Assembly (NCBI RefSeq): GCF_026344005.1 | Contig: NZ_JAPKNH010000002.1 | Span: 372,001-436,000 of the forward strand | DNA: 64,000 nucleotides | DNA from: Kaistia terrae | Lineage (GTDB): Bacteria; Pseudomonadota; Alphaproteobacteria; Rhizobiales; Kaistiaceae | Direction: 5' to 3' | In this document: piece by piece, positions 32,862 to 42,902 of the stretch | Numbering within the stretch: the stretch's first letter is position 1 | Layout: each line of letters begins with the position of its first letter | Notes under the pieces: model-generated | The model's input: only the letters and a program-made list of their open reading frames with translations | Told to the model about the DNA's origin: nothing | The model's database searches: none | Position numbers and translations under genes: made by a program

Positions 32862-34697
32862 TCAGTTGGCGTGCAGGTCGAGGAAGCCGCCGGACTGCCG
32901 ACGCCAGAGGCTGGCATAGAGCCCGTCCTGCCGCAGCAACTCCTCGTGGCTGCCTGTCTCGACGATGTGGCCCTGATCGAGCACGATGAGCCGGTCCATG
33001 GCCGCGATGGTGGAGAGGCGGTGGGCGATTGCGATCACCGTCTTGTCCTGCATCAGCCGCAGGAAGCTCTCCTGGATCGCCGCCTCGACCTCCGAATCGA
33101 GCGCCGAGGTCGCCTCGTCGAGGATCAGGATCGGCGCGTCCTTCAGCAGCACGCGGGCAATGGCAATGCGCTGACGCTGCCCGCCTGAAAGCTTGACGCC
33201 ACGCTCTCCGACATGAGCGTCCAGCCCTGTGCGACCGCGCGGGTCGCTCAGTCCCTGGATGAAGCCATCGGCGTGAGCCTGCCGCGCTGCTTCGACCACG
33301 GCCTCTTCGGACGCGTTTGGCTGGCCATAGAGGATGTTGTCGCGCACCGAGCGATGCAGCAGCGAGGTGTCCTGCGTAACCAGGCCTATCTGCTGGCGCA
33401 GGCTGTCCTGCGTCACGTCGGAGACATTCTGCCCGTCGATGAGTATGCGGCCCGACTCAACGTCGTAGAAGCGCAGCAGCAGGTTGACCAGCGTCGACTT
33501 GCCAGCGCCCGACCGTCCGACGAGGCCGACCTTTTCGCCGGGCTTTATAGTGAAGGTCAGGTCCTCGATGATCCCGCCCGCCTTGCCATAGTGGAAGCGG
33601 ACATTCTCGAAGCGGATCTCCCCCTTGGAGGCCACGAGCGGCTTGGCGCCGGGCTTGTCGAGCAGATCATACGGACGGGCGATCGTCTCCAGCCCCTCCT
33701 GCACGGTTCCCATCTGCTCGAAGATGCCGACCGCCACCCACATGATCCAGCCGGACATGTTGGTGATGCGGATGGCGAGGCCGGCGGCAACCGCGATGGC
33801 GCCCAGCGTGATGGCCTCGAACGACCAGAGCCAGACGGCGAGCGTGCCGGTCGCCATCACCAGCAGGCCGTTCAGGCTCGAAACCGTTGCGTTCATCGCC
33901 GTGATCAGGCGTGTCTCGTTCTTGAAGGCGGCGGTGTGCTCGACCAGCGCCTCCTTGGCATATTCGTCCTCGCGCTCGGGATGGGCGAAGAGCTTCACCG
34001 TCTGGACGTTGGTGTAGCTGTCGACGATGCGGCCGGTCAGCTGCGAACGCATCTCGGACATGATGGGGGCGCGGTCGCGGATGCGGGGCACGAACCAGGC
34101 CAGCGTCACGACATAGGCGACGATCCAGATCAGCAGCGGCATCGCGAGCCGCCAGTCGGCGCTCCAGAAGATCACAAGCGCCGAGCCGGCGAAGATCGTC
34201 ACGAACCACAGCGCATCGATGACCTGCGTCACCGATTCGCGCAAAGCCGGGCCGGTCTGCACGATCTTCGAGGCGATGCGGCCGGCGAAGTCATTGGCGA
34301 AGAAAGTGATGGACTGGCGCATCACATAGTGGTGCGTCTGCCAGCGGATCAGATTGGTGAAGTTGGGCGCGATGGTCTGCTGGTTGACGAGATCATGCGC
34401 CAGCGCCGCCAGCGGCCGCGCGATGACGATGACGAAGCCCATCCAAAGGAACGTCGGACCATAATCGGCGATGATTTCGCTCGGCGTCGTCGTTTTCAGA
34501 AGGTCGACGATCGAGCCAATATAGCGAAGCATCGCGATCTCGATCAGGGAAACGATCAGGCCGATCGCCATCAGGATCAGGAGAAACGGCCAGATCTGCC
34601 GACAATAGCGCCAGTAGAAGCCGAGCAGCGTCGCGGGCGGCATGCTGTCGTCATGGCTGCGGAACGGATCGATCCGGGATTCGAAGAAGCGGAACAT
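32862..34697 (-). CDS. ABC exporter, fused membrane and ATPase domains (first of pair)
   Basis: 611 aa type IV ABC exporter half. Six membrane helices in residues 30-330, then an ATPase domain with Walker A GRSGAGKST, signature LSGGQRQRIAIARVLL, and Walker B ILILDEATSALD. Start at 34697 gives MFRFFESRIDPF; the open frame upstream has no ribosome site. A near relative is encoded at 35119, so the two may form a heterodimer. Cargo unknown: drug, lipid or peptide. Confidence 0.88.
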   Translation of the reverse strand: MFRFFESRIDPFRSHDDSMPPATLLGFYWRYCRQIWPFLLILMAIGLIVSLIEIAMLRYIGSIVDLLKTTTPSEIIADYGPTFLWMGFVIVIARPLAALAHDLVNQQTIAPNFTNLIRWQTHHYVMRQSITFFANDFAGRIASKIVQTGPALRESVTQVIDALWFVTIFAGSALVIFWSADWRLAMPLLIWIVAYVVTLAWFVPRIRDRAPIMSEMRSQLTGRIVDSYTNVQTVKLFAHPEREDEYAKEALVEHTAAFKNETRLITAMNATVSSLNGLLVMATGTLAVWLWSFEAITLGAIAVAAGLAIRITNMSGWIMWVAVGIFEQMGTVQEGLETIARPYDLLDKPGAKPLVASKGEIRFENVRFHYGKAGGIIEDLTFTIKPGEKVGLVGRSGAGKSTLVNLLLRFYDVESGRILIDGQNVSDVTQDSLRQQIGLVTQDTSLLHRSVRDNILYGQPNASEEAVVEAARQAHADGFIQGLSDPRGRTGLDAHVGERGVKLSGGQRQRIAIARVLLKDAPILILDEATSALDSEVEAAIQESFLRLMQDKTVIAIAHRLSTIAAMDRLIVLDQGHIVETGSHEELLRQDGLYASLWRRQSGGFLDLHAN

Positions 34698-35118
34698 GAG
34701 ATGTCCAGAGTTTGCTGACGGATCCGCGCCTTGGTTGCGCGGCTGGAAATCGGGTTTTGGGCGCATCTCGGGCGGGAGAGGGCGCGTCATCCGGCGGAAG
34801 CGAATGGCCTTGGCGAACCGGGAACCGGATGGGTCGGAAAGGGAGTGTCCGGAGGTTCGGCCGGGTGGGCCAGGAAGCGTCAGAGCGCGGCGTTCGTCGC
34901 CTGACGGGGGCAGATCGCGGGCCGGATGTTCAACAGGATCATTTCCATCCAACCCTCCCGGATCTGCGTTGCGGGCGCATTTTGCGGCGGCAACTGGTTC
35001 AATCCCGCAACTCTAGCGCGGATTGGCGCCTGAATCGCTCGCATTCTTCGCTGGGGAGAGCATTAAGGGCCGTTTGTTGCGAAAGGGCTACAGGGGCGTA
35101 TCGCCCCCGCAGCCGAGA
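34698..35118. other. 421-bp gap between the two ABC exporter genes
   Basis: No gene supported. It holds a hairpin CGTCAG..CTGACG at 34878-34906, probably in the leader of the downstream exporter, and a GGGGCG..CGCCCC hairpin at 35093-35107 right after the stop of the upstream exporter on the minus strand. The latter lacks a T run. Confidence 0.4.
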
Positions 35119-36969
35119 TTATTCCGCCGCGATCTCGTGTGCTGTGAGGCCGCCGATGAAGCCACCAGACTGGCGGGCCCAGAGCGAAGCATAGAGACCC
35201 TGTGCGGCCAGAAGCTCCTGGTGCGTGCCGGTCTCGACGATGCGTCCCTCGTCCATGACGACGAGGCGGTCCATCGCTGCGATGGTCGACAGCCGGTGCG
35301 CGATGGCGATCACCGTCTTGTTCTCCATCAGCCCTTCGAGCTGTTCCTGGATCACCGATTCGATCTCGGAATCGAGCGCCGAGGTCGCCTCGTCGAGCAC
35401 GAGGATCGGTGCGTCCTTCAGCAGGACGCGCGCGATGGCGATGCGCTGGCGCTGGCCGCCCGAAAGCTTGACGCCGCGCTCGCCGACATGGGCGTCGTAA
35501 CCGGTGCGGCCACGCGGATCGGAAAGGCCCTGTATGAAGCCGTCGGCGGCCGCCTGGCGAGCGGCGAGACGCACCGCCGCGTCGTCGGCGTCGGGCCTGC
35601 CATAGCGGATGTTGTCGCGCACCGAGCGGTTCAGCAGTGCCGTATCCTGGGTGACGACGCCGATCGCGGCACGCAGCGAACCCTGCGTGACGGTCAAGAT
35701 ATCCTGCCCGTCGATCCGGATAGCGCCGCTTTCGAGGTCGTAGAGGCGCAGCAGCAGGCTCACCATCGTCGTCTTGCCGGCGCCGGAGCGGCCGACCAGG
35801 CCGATGCGCTCGCCGGGCTTGACCAAAAGGTTGACGCCGCGCAGCACCGGTGTCTTGCCGCCATAGTTGAAGACGACATTGTCGAAGGCGATTTCGCCCT
35901 TGCTGACGATCAACTGCGGCGCGTCGGGTTGGTCGATCAGTCCATGTGGGCGGGCGATCGTGCGCATGCCGTCCTCGACCGTGCCGACATTGTCGAACAG
36001 GCCGGTGAGCGTCATCATCACCCGGCCGGACATCACGGTCAGCCGCATGACGAGGCCAAGCGCCACCGCCGTCTCGCCGCCGCTGATCGTGCCGCGCATC
36101 CACAGTACCACGGCCGCAGCACCCGTCGCGCCGATCAACAGCGCGTTGGTGAACTGCATCAGAATCGACAGCGTCGTCAGCAGCCGGTTCTGATCGAGCA
36201 TCCGTCCGGTCTGCTCGGCGATGGCGTTTCTGGCGGTGTCTTCCTCGCGACCATCGCGGGCGAACAGCTTTACCGTCTGGATGTTGCCGTAGATGTCGGC
36301 CAGCTTGCCGGTCAGCAGCGAGCGGGCTTCGGACGCGGCTGCGGCGCGCTTTCGCACGCGCGGCACGAACACGTAGGCGAGGGTTGCCAGCGCCATGACC
36401 CAGATCGCCAGCGGTATGGCCATGATCAGGCTGACATCGGCAAAGATGAACAGCGCCGAGACGACGAAGACGGAAATCACCCAGAGCGCGTCGATGACCT
36501 GGGTGATGGACTGCGTCAGCGCCGAGCCGGTCTGCACGATCTTGGTGACGATGCGGCCGGAAAAATCGTTCTGGAAGAACGAGTAGGATTGGCCGATCAC
36601 ATGCAGATGGTTGAGCCAGCGCACGCGCGCTGTTAGCGCCGGCGGCAGGGTCTGGTTCGACAGGATGGTCTGGATGGCGTTGACGAGCGGTCGCAGGACG
36701 ACGACGACGAACGCCATGACGGCGAGTTGCCAGCCATGCTCGGCAAGGAAATTGGCCTGCTGGTTGCTGGCCATCATGTCGACCAGCCGGCCGACATAGG
36801 AGTAGATCGCGACCTCGGCCAGCGACACGGCGAGCCCCGCCGCCATCAGCGCGACGACATAGGGCCAGACGGGCATCAGGAAATGGCGATAGAAGGCGAG
36901 CAGGCCGGTCGGGGGAACGTTTTCTTCCGGGACGAACGGATCGATCAGATGTTCAAAGTAGCGGAGCAT
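35119..36969 (-). CDS. ABC exporter, fused membrane and ATPase domains (second of pair)
   Basis: 616 aa, same build as the gene at 32862. The N-terminus MLRYFEHLIDPFVPEENVPP mirrors that of its partner, and the ATPase domain is nearly the same (GRSGAGKT, LSGGQRQRIAIARVLL, ILVLDEATSALD). Tandem duplication is likely. Start at 36969 is chosen because it aligns with the partner; a much longer upstream frame overlaps trmL and hemF on the other strand and is a shadow. Divergent from trmL by 63 bp. Confidence 0.88.
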   Translation of the reverse strand: MLRYFEHLIDPFVPEENVPPTGLLAFYRHFLMPVWPYVVALMAAGLAVSLAEVAIYSYVGRLVDMMASNQQANFLAEHGWQLAVMAFVVVVLRPLVNAIQTILSNQTLPPALTARVRWLNHLHVIGQSYSFFQNDFSGRIVTKIVQTGSALTQSITQVIDALWVISVFVVSALFIFADVSLIMAIPLAIWVMALATLAYVFVPRVRKRAAAASEARSLLTGKLADIYGNIQTVKLFARDGREEDTARNAIAEQTGRMLDQNRLLTTLSILMQFTNALLIGATGAAAVVLWMRGTISGGETAVALGLVMRLTVMSGRVMMTLTGLFDNVGTVEDGMRTIARPHGLIDQPDAPQLIVSKGEIAFDNVVFNYGGKTPVLRGVNLLVKPGERIGLVGRSGAGKTTMVSLLLRLYDLESGAIRIDGQDILTVTQGSLRAAIGVVTQDTALLNRSVRDNIRYGRPDADDAAVRLAARQAAADGFIQGLSDPRGRTGYDAHVGERGVKLSGGQRQRIAIARVLLKDAPILVLDEATSALDSEIESVIQEQLEGLMENKTVIAIAHRLSTIAAMDRLVVMDEGRIVETGTHQELLAAQGLYASLWARQSGGFIGGLTAHEIAAE

Positions 36970-37032
36970 GCTGGATCCTGTATCACCATTGTCGCGGGCC
37001 CGCCGCGCCAACTTTACTGAAATGAAGGCCAG

Positions 37033-37530
37033 ATGCCCCGTATCGCGCTCTATCAGCCGGACATTCCCCACAACACGGGAGCAATCCTGCGATTCGCTGC
37101 CTGCATGGGTGTGGATGTCGACATCATAGAGCCTGCCGGCTTCGACCTGTCGGATCGCGGATTGAAGCGCGCCGGCATGGACTATGTGGAGCGCGCCGTG
37201 CTTCGCCGCCACATTTCTTTCGAAACGTTCGAGAGTTTCCGGGCGGAGCAGGGCGGTCGGCTGGTGCTGCTGTCGACCAAGGCGGCGATTGCCTATACGG
37301 ATTTCGCCTTCCGGCCGGATGACGTGCTGCTTTTCGGCCGCGAGAGCGCCGGCGTGCCCGAATCGGTGCATGAACGGGCCGAGGCGCGACTGATCGTCCC
37401 GATGCGGCCGGGATTGCGCTCGATCAATCTCGCCATGACGGTTGCCATGGTAACTGGCGAGGCCCTCCGGCAGACCTGCGGCCTGCCGGGCGTTCCCGCT
37501 GTTGAGGATGACACAAATGGCACTGCCTGA
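37033..37530 (+). CDS. trmL: tRNA (cytidine(34)-2'-O)-methyltransferase
   Basis: 165 aa SPOUT-fold enzyme that methylates the wobble base of tRNA-Leu. Family segments: [17 protein letters not shown] (start), [12 protein letters not shown] and [16 protein letters not shown], forming the knot and SAM site. Complete, minimal length. Its last 14 bases overlap hemF in another frame, so the two genes are cotranscribed. Confidence 0.93.
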   Translation: MPRIALYQPDIPHNTGAILRFAACMGVDVDIIEPAGFDLSDRGLKRAGMDYVERAVLRRHISFETFESFRAEQGGRLVLLSTKAAIAYTDFAFRPDDVLLFGRESAGVPESVHERAEARLIVPMRPGLRSINLAMTVAMVTGEALRQTCGLPGVPAVEDDTNGTA

Positions 37531-38404
37531 CGCAATCGAGGACAAGAAGGCCCGCGCGAGCACCTGGTTCGCCGAATTGCAAGGTCGCATCATCGCCGGC
37601 TTCGAGGCGCTGGAGGACGCGGCATCGCCCGCGCTCTATGGCGACAAGGTCGGCCGGTTCGAGCGCAAGCCCTGGCAGCGCACCGACCACACGGGCGCGC
37701 CGGGCGGCGACGGCACGATGGCGCTGATGCATGGCCGGCTGTTCGAGAAGGTCGGCGTGCATGTCTCGACCGTGCATGGCAGCTTCGCCCCGGAGTTCGC
37801 CAAGGAAATGCCGGGTGCGTCGGAAGATCCGCGCTTCTGGGCGGCCGGCATCTCGCTGATTGCCCACATGACCAATCCGAACGTTCCGGCCGTGCACATG
37901 AACACCCGCATGGTGGTGACGACCAAGCAATGGTTCGGCGGCGGTGCCGACCTGACGCCGGTGCTCGACCGCCGCCGTAGCCAAGAAGATCCCGACAGCG
38001 TCGCTTTCCATGCGGCTATGCAGGGCGCCTGCGAGCGTCATCCGGTTGCCGATTACGAGCGCTACAAGAAGTGGTGCGACGAGTATTTCTTCCTGAAGCA
38101 CCGCAACGAGCCGCGTGGCATTGGCGGCATCTTCTATGACGGCCATAATTCCGGCGACTGGGACGCCGATTTCGCCTTCACGCAGGACGTCGGCGTCAGC
38201 TTCCTCGCCGCCTATGACGCCGCGGTGCGCGCCAATTTCGAGCAGCCCTGGACCGAGGCCGACCGCGAGGAACAGCTGATCCGCCGTGGCCGCTATGTCG
38301 AGTTCAACCTGCTCTATGATCGGGGCACGATCTTCGGCCTTCGCACCGGTGGCAACATCGATTCGATCCTGTCGTCGATGCCGCCCGTGGTGAAGTGGCC
38401 GTAG
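37517..38404 (+). CDS. hemF: Oxygen-dependent coproporphyrinogen III oxidase
   Basis: 295 aa. Oxidative decarboxylation of coproporphyrinogen III in haem synthesis. Signatures: [34 protein letters not shown] and RGIGGIFYD, then [16 protein letters not shown]. Start at 37517 chosen for GAGG ten bases upstream; it lies within the end of trmL. An aerobic enzyme, consistent with bc1 genes nearby. Complete. Confidence 0.95.
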   Translation: MALPDAIEDKKARASTWFAELQGRIIAGFEALEDAASPALYGDKVGRFERKPWQRTDHTGAPGGDGTMALMHGRLFEKVGVHVSTVHGSFAPEFAKEMPGASEDPRFWAAGISLIAHMTNPNVPAVHMNTRMVVTTKQWFGGGADLTPVLDRRRSQEDPDSVAFHAAMQGACERHPVADYERYKKWCDEYFFLKHRNEPRGIGGIFYDGHNSGDWDADFAFTQDVGVSFLAAYDAAVRANFEQPWTEADREEQLIRRGRYVEFNLLYDRGTIFGLRTGGNIDSILSSMPPVVKWP

Positions 38405-38408
38405 GGGG

Positions 38409-38454
38409 CGTCATTCAAGGTGAGGAGCCTGCGAAGCGGGTGTCTCGAATGACG
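38409..38454. repeat. Short extragenic palindrome after hemF
   Basis: CGTCATTC at 38409 and GAATGACG at 38447 are perfect complements enclosing GGAGCCTGCGAAGCGGGT. Outer arms resemble those of the CCGTCATCC repeat family. Probably a degenerate copy, or a terminator. Confidence 0.5.
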
Positions 38455-38543
38455 GCACACGACCCGGCAGCGTCTTCGAACTGGACGTAGGCCAAAAGCT
38501 GGGGCAAGCCTAAGCGAACATCCGTAGATACTCGAAGGCCACC

Positions 38544-39086
38544 ATGACCTCTGCCTTGAACGAAATCGCCGCCTCGATCCGCACCATCCCGGATTACCCG
38601 AAGCCCGGCGTGCAGTTCCGCGACATCACCACGCTGCTTGGAAACGCGCGCGCCTTCCGCCGCCCGATCGACGAGCTGGTCCAGCCCTGGGCCGGAGCTA
38701 AGGTCGACCAGGTGGCCGGTATCGAGGCGCGCGGCTTCATCATCGGCGGCGCCGTGGCGCATCAGCTTTCGGCCGGCTTCGTGCCGATCCGAAAGAAGGG
38801 CAAGCTGCCCTTCGACACGGTCAGCATGTCCTACGCGCTTGAATACGGCACCGACGAGATGGAGATGCATGTCGACGCGGTCGGCAAGGGCGACCGCGTC
38901 ATCCTAGTCGACGACCTGATCGCGACCGGCGGCACGGCCGAAGGCGCGGTCAAGCTGTTGCGCAATCGCGGCGCCATCGTAGAGGCCGCCTGCTTCATCA
39001 TCGACCTGCCGGAACTGGGCGGCGCTGCCAAGCTGCGCGCGCTCGATGTTCCGGTCCGTACGCTGGTCAGCTTCGAAGGGCACTGA
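38544..39086 (+). CDS. apt: Adenine phosphoribosyltransferase
   Basis: 180 aa. Salvages adenine to AMP with PRPP. Signatures: [19 protein letters not shown] at the N-terminus and the PRPP loop [18 protein letters not shown] lies 8 bases before the ATG. The GST gene starts one base after its stop, so the two share a transcript. Complete. Confidence 0.95.
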   Translation: MTSALNEIAASIRTIPDYPKPGVQFRDITTLLGNARAFRRPIDELVQPWAGAKVDQVAGIEARGFIIGGAVAHQLSAGFVPIRKKGKLPFDTVSMSYALEYGTDEMEMHVDAVGKGDRVILVDDLIATGGTAEGAVKLLRNRGAIVEAACFIIDLPELGGAAKLRALDVPVRTLVSFEGH

Positions 39087-39087
39087 C

Positions 39088-39732
39088 ATGCCGGATTTCA
39101 CGATCGTCGTCGGTTCTCGGCATTGGTCGAGCTGGTCGATGCGGCCCTGGTTGGTGCTGCGTCGGACTGGTGCGTCTTATGACGAGGTCGTGCTGCAGCA
39201 TCGCACACCGGCCGGCAAGGCCGAGGCCGTCGCCCTCGGCCCGACCGGACAGGTGCCGCTGCTGATCGACCGACGGACGCAGGTTCCGATCAAGGTCTGG
39301 GATTCGCTGGCGATCTGCGAATATCTCGCCGAATGCTATCCCGACGCGAAGCTGTGGCCGGTTGACCCGGTTGCCCGGGCAACGGCGCGCTCTATTTCCG
39401 CCGAGATGCATGCGGGTTTTCGGCCCATGCGGATGGCGCTGGATATGGATCTGTTTGCGCTGAAGCCGGGCGTCGGACTCGACGAACCGGGCGTTGCTGC
39501 GGATATCGCGCGGATCGACTCTATCTTCCGCGATTGCCGCACGGCCTATGGCACGGACGGGCCGTATCTGTTCGGTCAGTTCACCATAGCGGACGCGATG
39601 TTTGCGCCCGTAATCAGCCGATTCCGTACCTATGAGCCGGCGCTTTCGGATCTCGCCGGTGAATATGTCGCCACAATGCTGGGCGATGCCGGGTTTACGG
39701 CGTGGGAAGATGCGGCTCGGCGCGAATTGTGA
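39088..39732 (+). CDS. Glutathione S-transferase family protein
   Basis: 214 aa. N-terminal thioredoxin-like domain (VVGSRHWSSWSMRPWLVL; probable active Ser in SSWSMRP), conserved GQVPLLID and DSLAICEYLAE for glutathione binding, then the all-helical C-domain with FGQFTIADAMFAPV. Start at 39088 immediately after apt. The typical substrate is unknown; likely detoxification or stress. Confidence 0.88.
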   Translation: MPDFTIVVGSRHWSSWSMRPWLVLRRTGASYDEVVLQHRTPAGKAEAVALGPTGQVPLLIDRRTQVPIKVWDSLAICEYLAECYPDAKLWPVDPVARATARSISAEMHAGFRPMRMALDMDLFALKPGVGLDEPGVAADIARIDSIFRDCRTAYGTDGPYLFGQFTIADAMFAPVISRFRTYEPALSDLAGEYVATMLGDAGFTAWEDAARREL

Positions 39733-39804
39733 GAGTCTGCGTGACTCGTTGTGCCGTTGGGTACAACTCTATCGTGCGTGTGAAGTGCTCCTTGGGATGA
39801 CGGC

Positions 39805-40884
39805 ATGAACTCCTTTCTCGACCTCTTCAAATGGGATCGGTTCGTTGCGACGTCGGTCATCGAACTCCTGTTCTGGCTGCTGGCGGCCATCGCGGTTCTA
39901 TTTGGCATTTCCGGGCTGATAAGCGGGTTGGCGCTGGTCCAGATCGCGCCGGGACACGGGCTGCTGGCAATCGCCGGCAGCATCATCGGCACGTTGGCGG
40001 CGATCGTTGCGGCACGCGTCGTCTGCGAAGCCGTCATCATGCTGTTCCGCGTCAATGAAAACCTGATGGACATCCGCGACAGCCTCGCCAACGCCGCCGA
40101 GCGCCAACCTCACGCGATCGAAGTGCCCGTTCTCGACCCCTACGCCGCGGCGATCGAGGCGATGCTCCCAGAGCCACCGCGCCCCGCTGCGGCCGCCACG
40201 CCGCCTCCCAGCCGCGCCGAGAATCGCTGGGGAGAAACCCGCCCGCCGGAGCCCCGCGCGCAGGAACAGAAACCGGAGCCAAGAGCGGCGGAACCACGGA
40301 CCTCCGACGCCCGCGTCGCAGAGGCGAGGTCGAGCGAGACGGCTTCGCTGGAGGCCCGGCTGGCCGAGATCCGCGCTCGCCGCGAGGCCGCAGCCGCGCG
40401 CGTCTCCACAGCGCCTTCACAGTCCCAGGATGCCGGCCTTGCTGGGGCCAGGGCTCATCTGGAGGAGGCCGCTGCCCCGAAGTGGGAAGGGCCGCCTGCC
40501 GTTGAGGCCCGGCGCGAATCCGTCAAAACTGCCGCTATAGAGGTCAAGCCTCCGGTTGCAGATGCGAAATCGGCCGTCCTTGAGTCAAAGCCGGCTGTCG
40601 AATCCTCGGTGCCGGAAGTGAAGGCGCCCGAGGTCAAGGTGGAGCTGAAGCGCGCCGAAGCCAAGAAGCCGGATGCCAGGAAGGCCGAGAAGGTCGCTGA
40701 ACCTGCCGTCGTGAAGGCGGTTGATGAAGCGCCGCTCGAGATCGATGCAACGTCGAAGGACGCGGTAGCGGAGGTGGAGAAGGTACTCGACGAAGCGGTC
40801 AGGGCTCTGGCCGGCGAGGCGGATGCCGCTGTGGAAACCACTGTCGTGAAACCGGCAAAGCAGAAGACCGACGACGCCGCATGA
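39805..40884 (+). CDS. DUF4282 membrane protein with a long low-complexity tail
   Basis: 359 aa. Residues 1-95 match DUF4282: FLDLFKWDRFVATSVIELLFW, two helices (about 17-40 and 55-78), and FRVNENLMDIRD. Residues 105-359 are Ala/Glu/Lys/Pro-rich, with repeated EPR, EAR and KAPEVK units and no predicted fold. The tail lies on the cytoplasmic side if both termini are inside. It ends 41 bp before a bidirectional terminator. The function of DUF4282 is unknown. Confidence 0.8.
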   Translation: MNSFLDLFKWDRFVATSVIELLFWLLAAIAVLFGISGLISGLALVQIAPGHGLLAIAGSIIGTLAAIVAARVVCEAVIMLFRVNENLMDIRDSLANAAERQPHAIEVPVLDPYAAAIEAMLPEPPRPAAAATPPPSRAENRWGETRPPEPRAQEQKPEPRAAEPRTSDARVAEARSSETASLEARLAEIRARREAAAARVSTAPSQSQDAGLAGARAHLEEAAAPKWEGPPAVEARRESVKTAAIEVKPPVADAKSAVLESKPAVESSVPEVKAPEVKVELKRAEAKKPDARKAEKVAEPAVVKAVDEAPLEIDATSKDAVAEVEKVLDEAVRALAGEADAAVETTVVKPAKQKTDDAA

Positions 40885-40925
40885 ACCTTGCGGGCGTTCG
40901 CCATGCCGGCGACGGTCCTGACAAT

Positions 40926-40963
40926 AAAAAGCCCCGGCGAACGTGCGTTCGCCGGGGCTTTTT
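40926..40963. terminator. Bidirectional terminator between DUF4282 gene and ychF
   Basis: AAAAAGCCCCGGCGAACG, loop TG, CGTTCGCCGGGGCTTTTT; 18 pairs. Serves both converging genes. Confidence 0.95.
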
Positions 40964-40980
40964 ATTGGGAACCGAACTGC

Positions 40981-42075
40981 TCAGGTGTTGAAGCGGAACA
41001 GCAATACATCGCCGTCGGCGACAACATATTCCTTGCCTTCATCGCGAGAGCGACCGGCTTCCTTGGCGCCCGCTTCTCCACCGAGGCGGGTATAATCCTC
41101 GAAGGCGATCGTCTGGGCGCGGATGAAGCCACGCTCGAAATCCGAATGGATGACGCCGGCTGCCTGCGGAGCCTTGGTGCCCTTGGTGATCGTCCAGGCG
41201 CGCGCTTCCTTCGGACCAACCGTAAAGTAGGTGATCAGGCCGAGCAGGTCGTAGCCGGCGCGGATCAGGCGGTCGAGGCCGGGCTCTTCAAGGCCGAGCG
41301 TCTCCAGGAATTCTTCCTGTTCGGCGGCGTCGAGCTGGGCGATCTCGGCTTCGATGGCGGCCGAAATCGTCACGCAACCGGCGCCCTGCGCCTTGGCCAT
41401 CTCGAAGACGCGGTCGGAATGGGCATTGCCCGTCGCGGACGCCGATTCCTCGACGTTGCAAACGTACAGGACCGGCTTCGACGTAAGGAGGTTCAGCGCA
41501 TTGAACGCGCCGCGATCATCGTCGGAGACCTGCAGCAGGCGGGCGGGCTTGCCCTCGCGCAGAAGCTCCAGGGCGGCGTCCATCAGGACGACCTGGGCCT
41601 TGGCTTCCTTGTCCGTGGCGGCGCGCTTGCGCAGCGGATTGACGCGGCGCTCGAGGCTGTCAAGGTCGGCGAGCATCAGTTCGGTTTCGACGGTCTCTGC
41701 ATCCGAGACCGGATCGATGCGGCCTTCGACATGGGTGATGTCGCCGTCTTCGAAGCAACGCAGCACATGGGCGATGGCGTCGACTTCGCGGATATTGGCG
41801 AGGAACTGGTTGCCGAGGCCTTCGCCCTTCGACGCGCCGCGTACGAGGCCGGCGATGTCGACGAAGGTGAGGCGGGTCGGCACGATCTGCTGCGACTTGC
41901 CGACCGCGGCAAGCTTGTCGAGGCGCGGGTCGGGAACACCGACTTCGCCGGTGTTCGGCTCAATGGTGCAGAACGGATAGTTCGCTGCCTGCGCCGCCGC
42001 CGTCTTGGTCAGCGCGTTGAAAAGGGTCGACTTGCCGACATTCGGCAGGCCGACGATCCCGCATTTGAAGCCCAT
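40981..42075 (-). CDS. ychF: Redox-regulated ATPase YchF (Obg-like)
   Basis: 364 aa. P-loop GLPNVGKST near residue 8-16, switch region FVDIAGLVRGASKGEGLGNQ, coiled coil LDSLERRVNPLRKRA, and C-terminal TGS domain with FTVGPKEARAWTI and the end GDVLLFRFNT. A translation-associated ATPase. Follows pth after 8 bp. Complete. Confidence 0.95.
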   Translation of the reverse strand: MGFKCGIVGLPNVGKSTLFNALTKTAAAQAANYPFCTIEPNTGEVGVPDPRLDKLAAVGKSQQIVPTRLTFVDIAGLVRGASKGEGLGNQFLANIREVDAIAHVLRCFEDGDITHVEGRIDPVSDAETVETELMLADLDSLERRVNPLRKRAATDKEAKAQVVLMDAALELLREGKPARLLQVSDDDRGAFNALNLLTSKPVLYVCNVEESASATGNAHSDRVFEMAKAQGAGCVTISAAIEAEIAQLDAAEQEEFLETLGLEEPGLDRLIRAGYDLLGLITYFTVGPKEARAWTITKGTKAPQAAGVIHSDFERGFIRAQTIAFEDYTRLGGEAGAKEAGRSRDEGKEYVVADGDVLLFRFNT

Positions 42076-42083
42076 GATGTTCC

Positions 42084-42863
42084 TTACTCGTCCTTGACGC
42101 CGAAGAGGCGCTTCAGCCCCGCCGCGAACGGCCCATCGGCTGGCGGCGAAGCTGGTGAAGTTGATGATTTAGCCGACGTGGCGATGGAAGCCACGGCATC
42201 GAGCTTGGCAGGCGCCGGCTTGTCAGGCGCGTCAGGCTTGGTGGACGCGTCCACCTTGGCAGGCTTGTCCGCTTTCGGCTGCTTGACCGGCTTTTCCGGT
42301 TCCAGGGTGCGATGCAGCCGGTTGCCGAAAGTGCTGTCCTTGCCGTCCGCCAGCAGCGCCGCATTGTCGGCGACGGCGTCGAGCAGCAGGTTGATCCACT
42401 CACCGTCGACCTTGGCGAAATCATGCAGCACATAGCCATGCACGAGTTCCTTGGAACCCGGATGACCGATGCCGAGCCGCAGCCGCCGGTAATCCTCGCC
42501 AATATGGGCGGAGATCGATCGGAGGCCGTTGTGACCGCCATGGCCGCCACCGGTCTTCATCCGGATCTTGGCAGCAGGCAGATCGAGCTCGTCATGCATG
42601 ACGACGATATCGGCGTTGGGAATCTTGTGAAAACGGGCAGCTTCGCCGACGGCGCGGCCGCTCTCGTTCATGTAGGTCTGGGGCTTCATCAGGAGCGTCT
42701 TGCGCCCTGCGAGCGTGCCCTCGGAAACCAGCGCCTGGAAGCGCGAGCGCCAGGGGCTGAAGCCATGGCGGCGGTGGATCGCATCCGCCGCCATGAAGCC
42801 GATATTGTGCCGGTTGAGCGCGTATTGGCTGCCCGGGTTACCGAGACCGACAATGAGGAGCAT
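42084..42863 (-). CDS. pth: Peptidyl-tRNA hydrolase with a C-terminal extension
   Basis: 259 aa. The catalytic part (residues 1-190) is intact: [19 protein letters not shown] with active His, [16 protein letters not shown] and [12 protein letters not shown]. The last about 65 residues ([17 protein letters not shown] onward) are Lys/Ala/Pro/Asp-rich and disordered, ending in [14 protein letters not shown], which may be a short helix. The family is usually about 190-240 aa, with such tails in some alphaproteobacteria. 39 bp after rplY; operon with ychF. Confidence 0.93.
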   Translation of the reverse strand: MLLIVGLGNPGSQYALNRHNIGFMAADAIHRRHGFSPWRSRFQALVSEGTLAGRKTLLMKPQTYMNESGRAVGEAARFHKIPNADIVVMHDELDLPAAKIRMKTGGGHGGHNGLRSISAHIGEDYRRLRLGIGHPGSKELVHGYVLHDFAKVDGEWINLLLDAVADNAALLADGKDSTFGNRLHRTLEPEKPVKQPKADKPAKVDASTKPDAPDKPAPAKLDAVASIATSAKSSTSPASPPADGPFAAGLKRLFGVKDE

Positions 42864-42902
42864 CGTGCTTCCCCCACGCTGAACCAGAGATAGGACCGAA
42901 GC

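Noticed and set aside
34878-34906. Hairpin in the leader of the first ABC exporter as a riboswitch.
   Set aside because: Only one six-base stem and no conserved aptamer pattern could be recognised.
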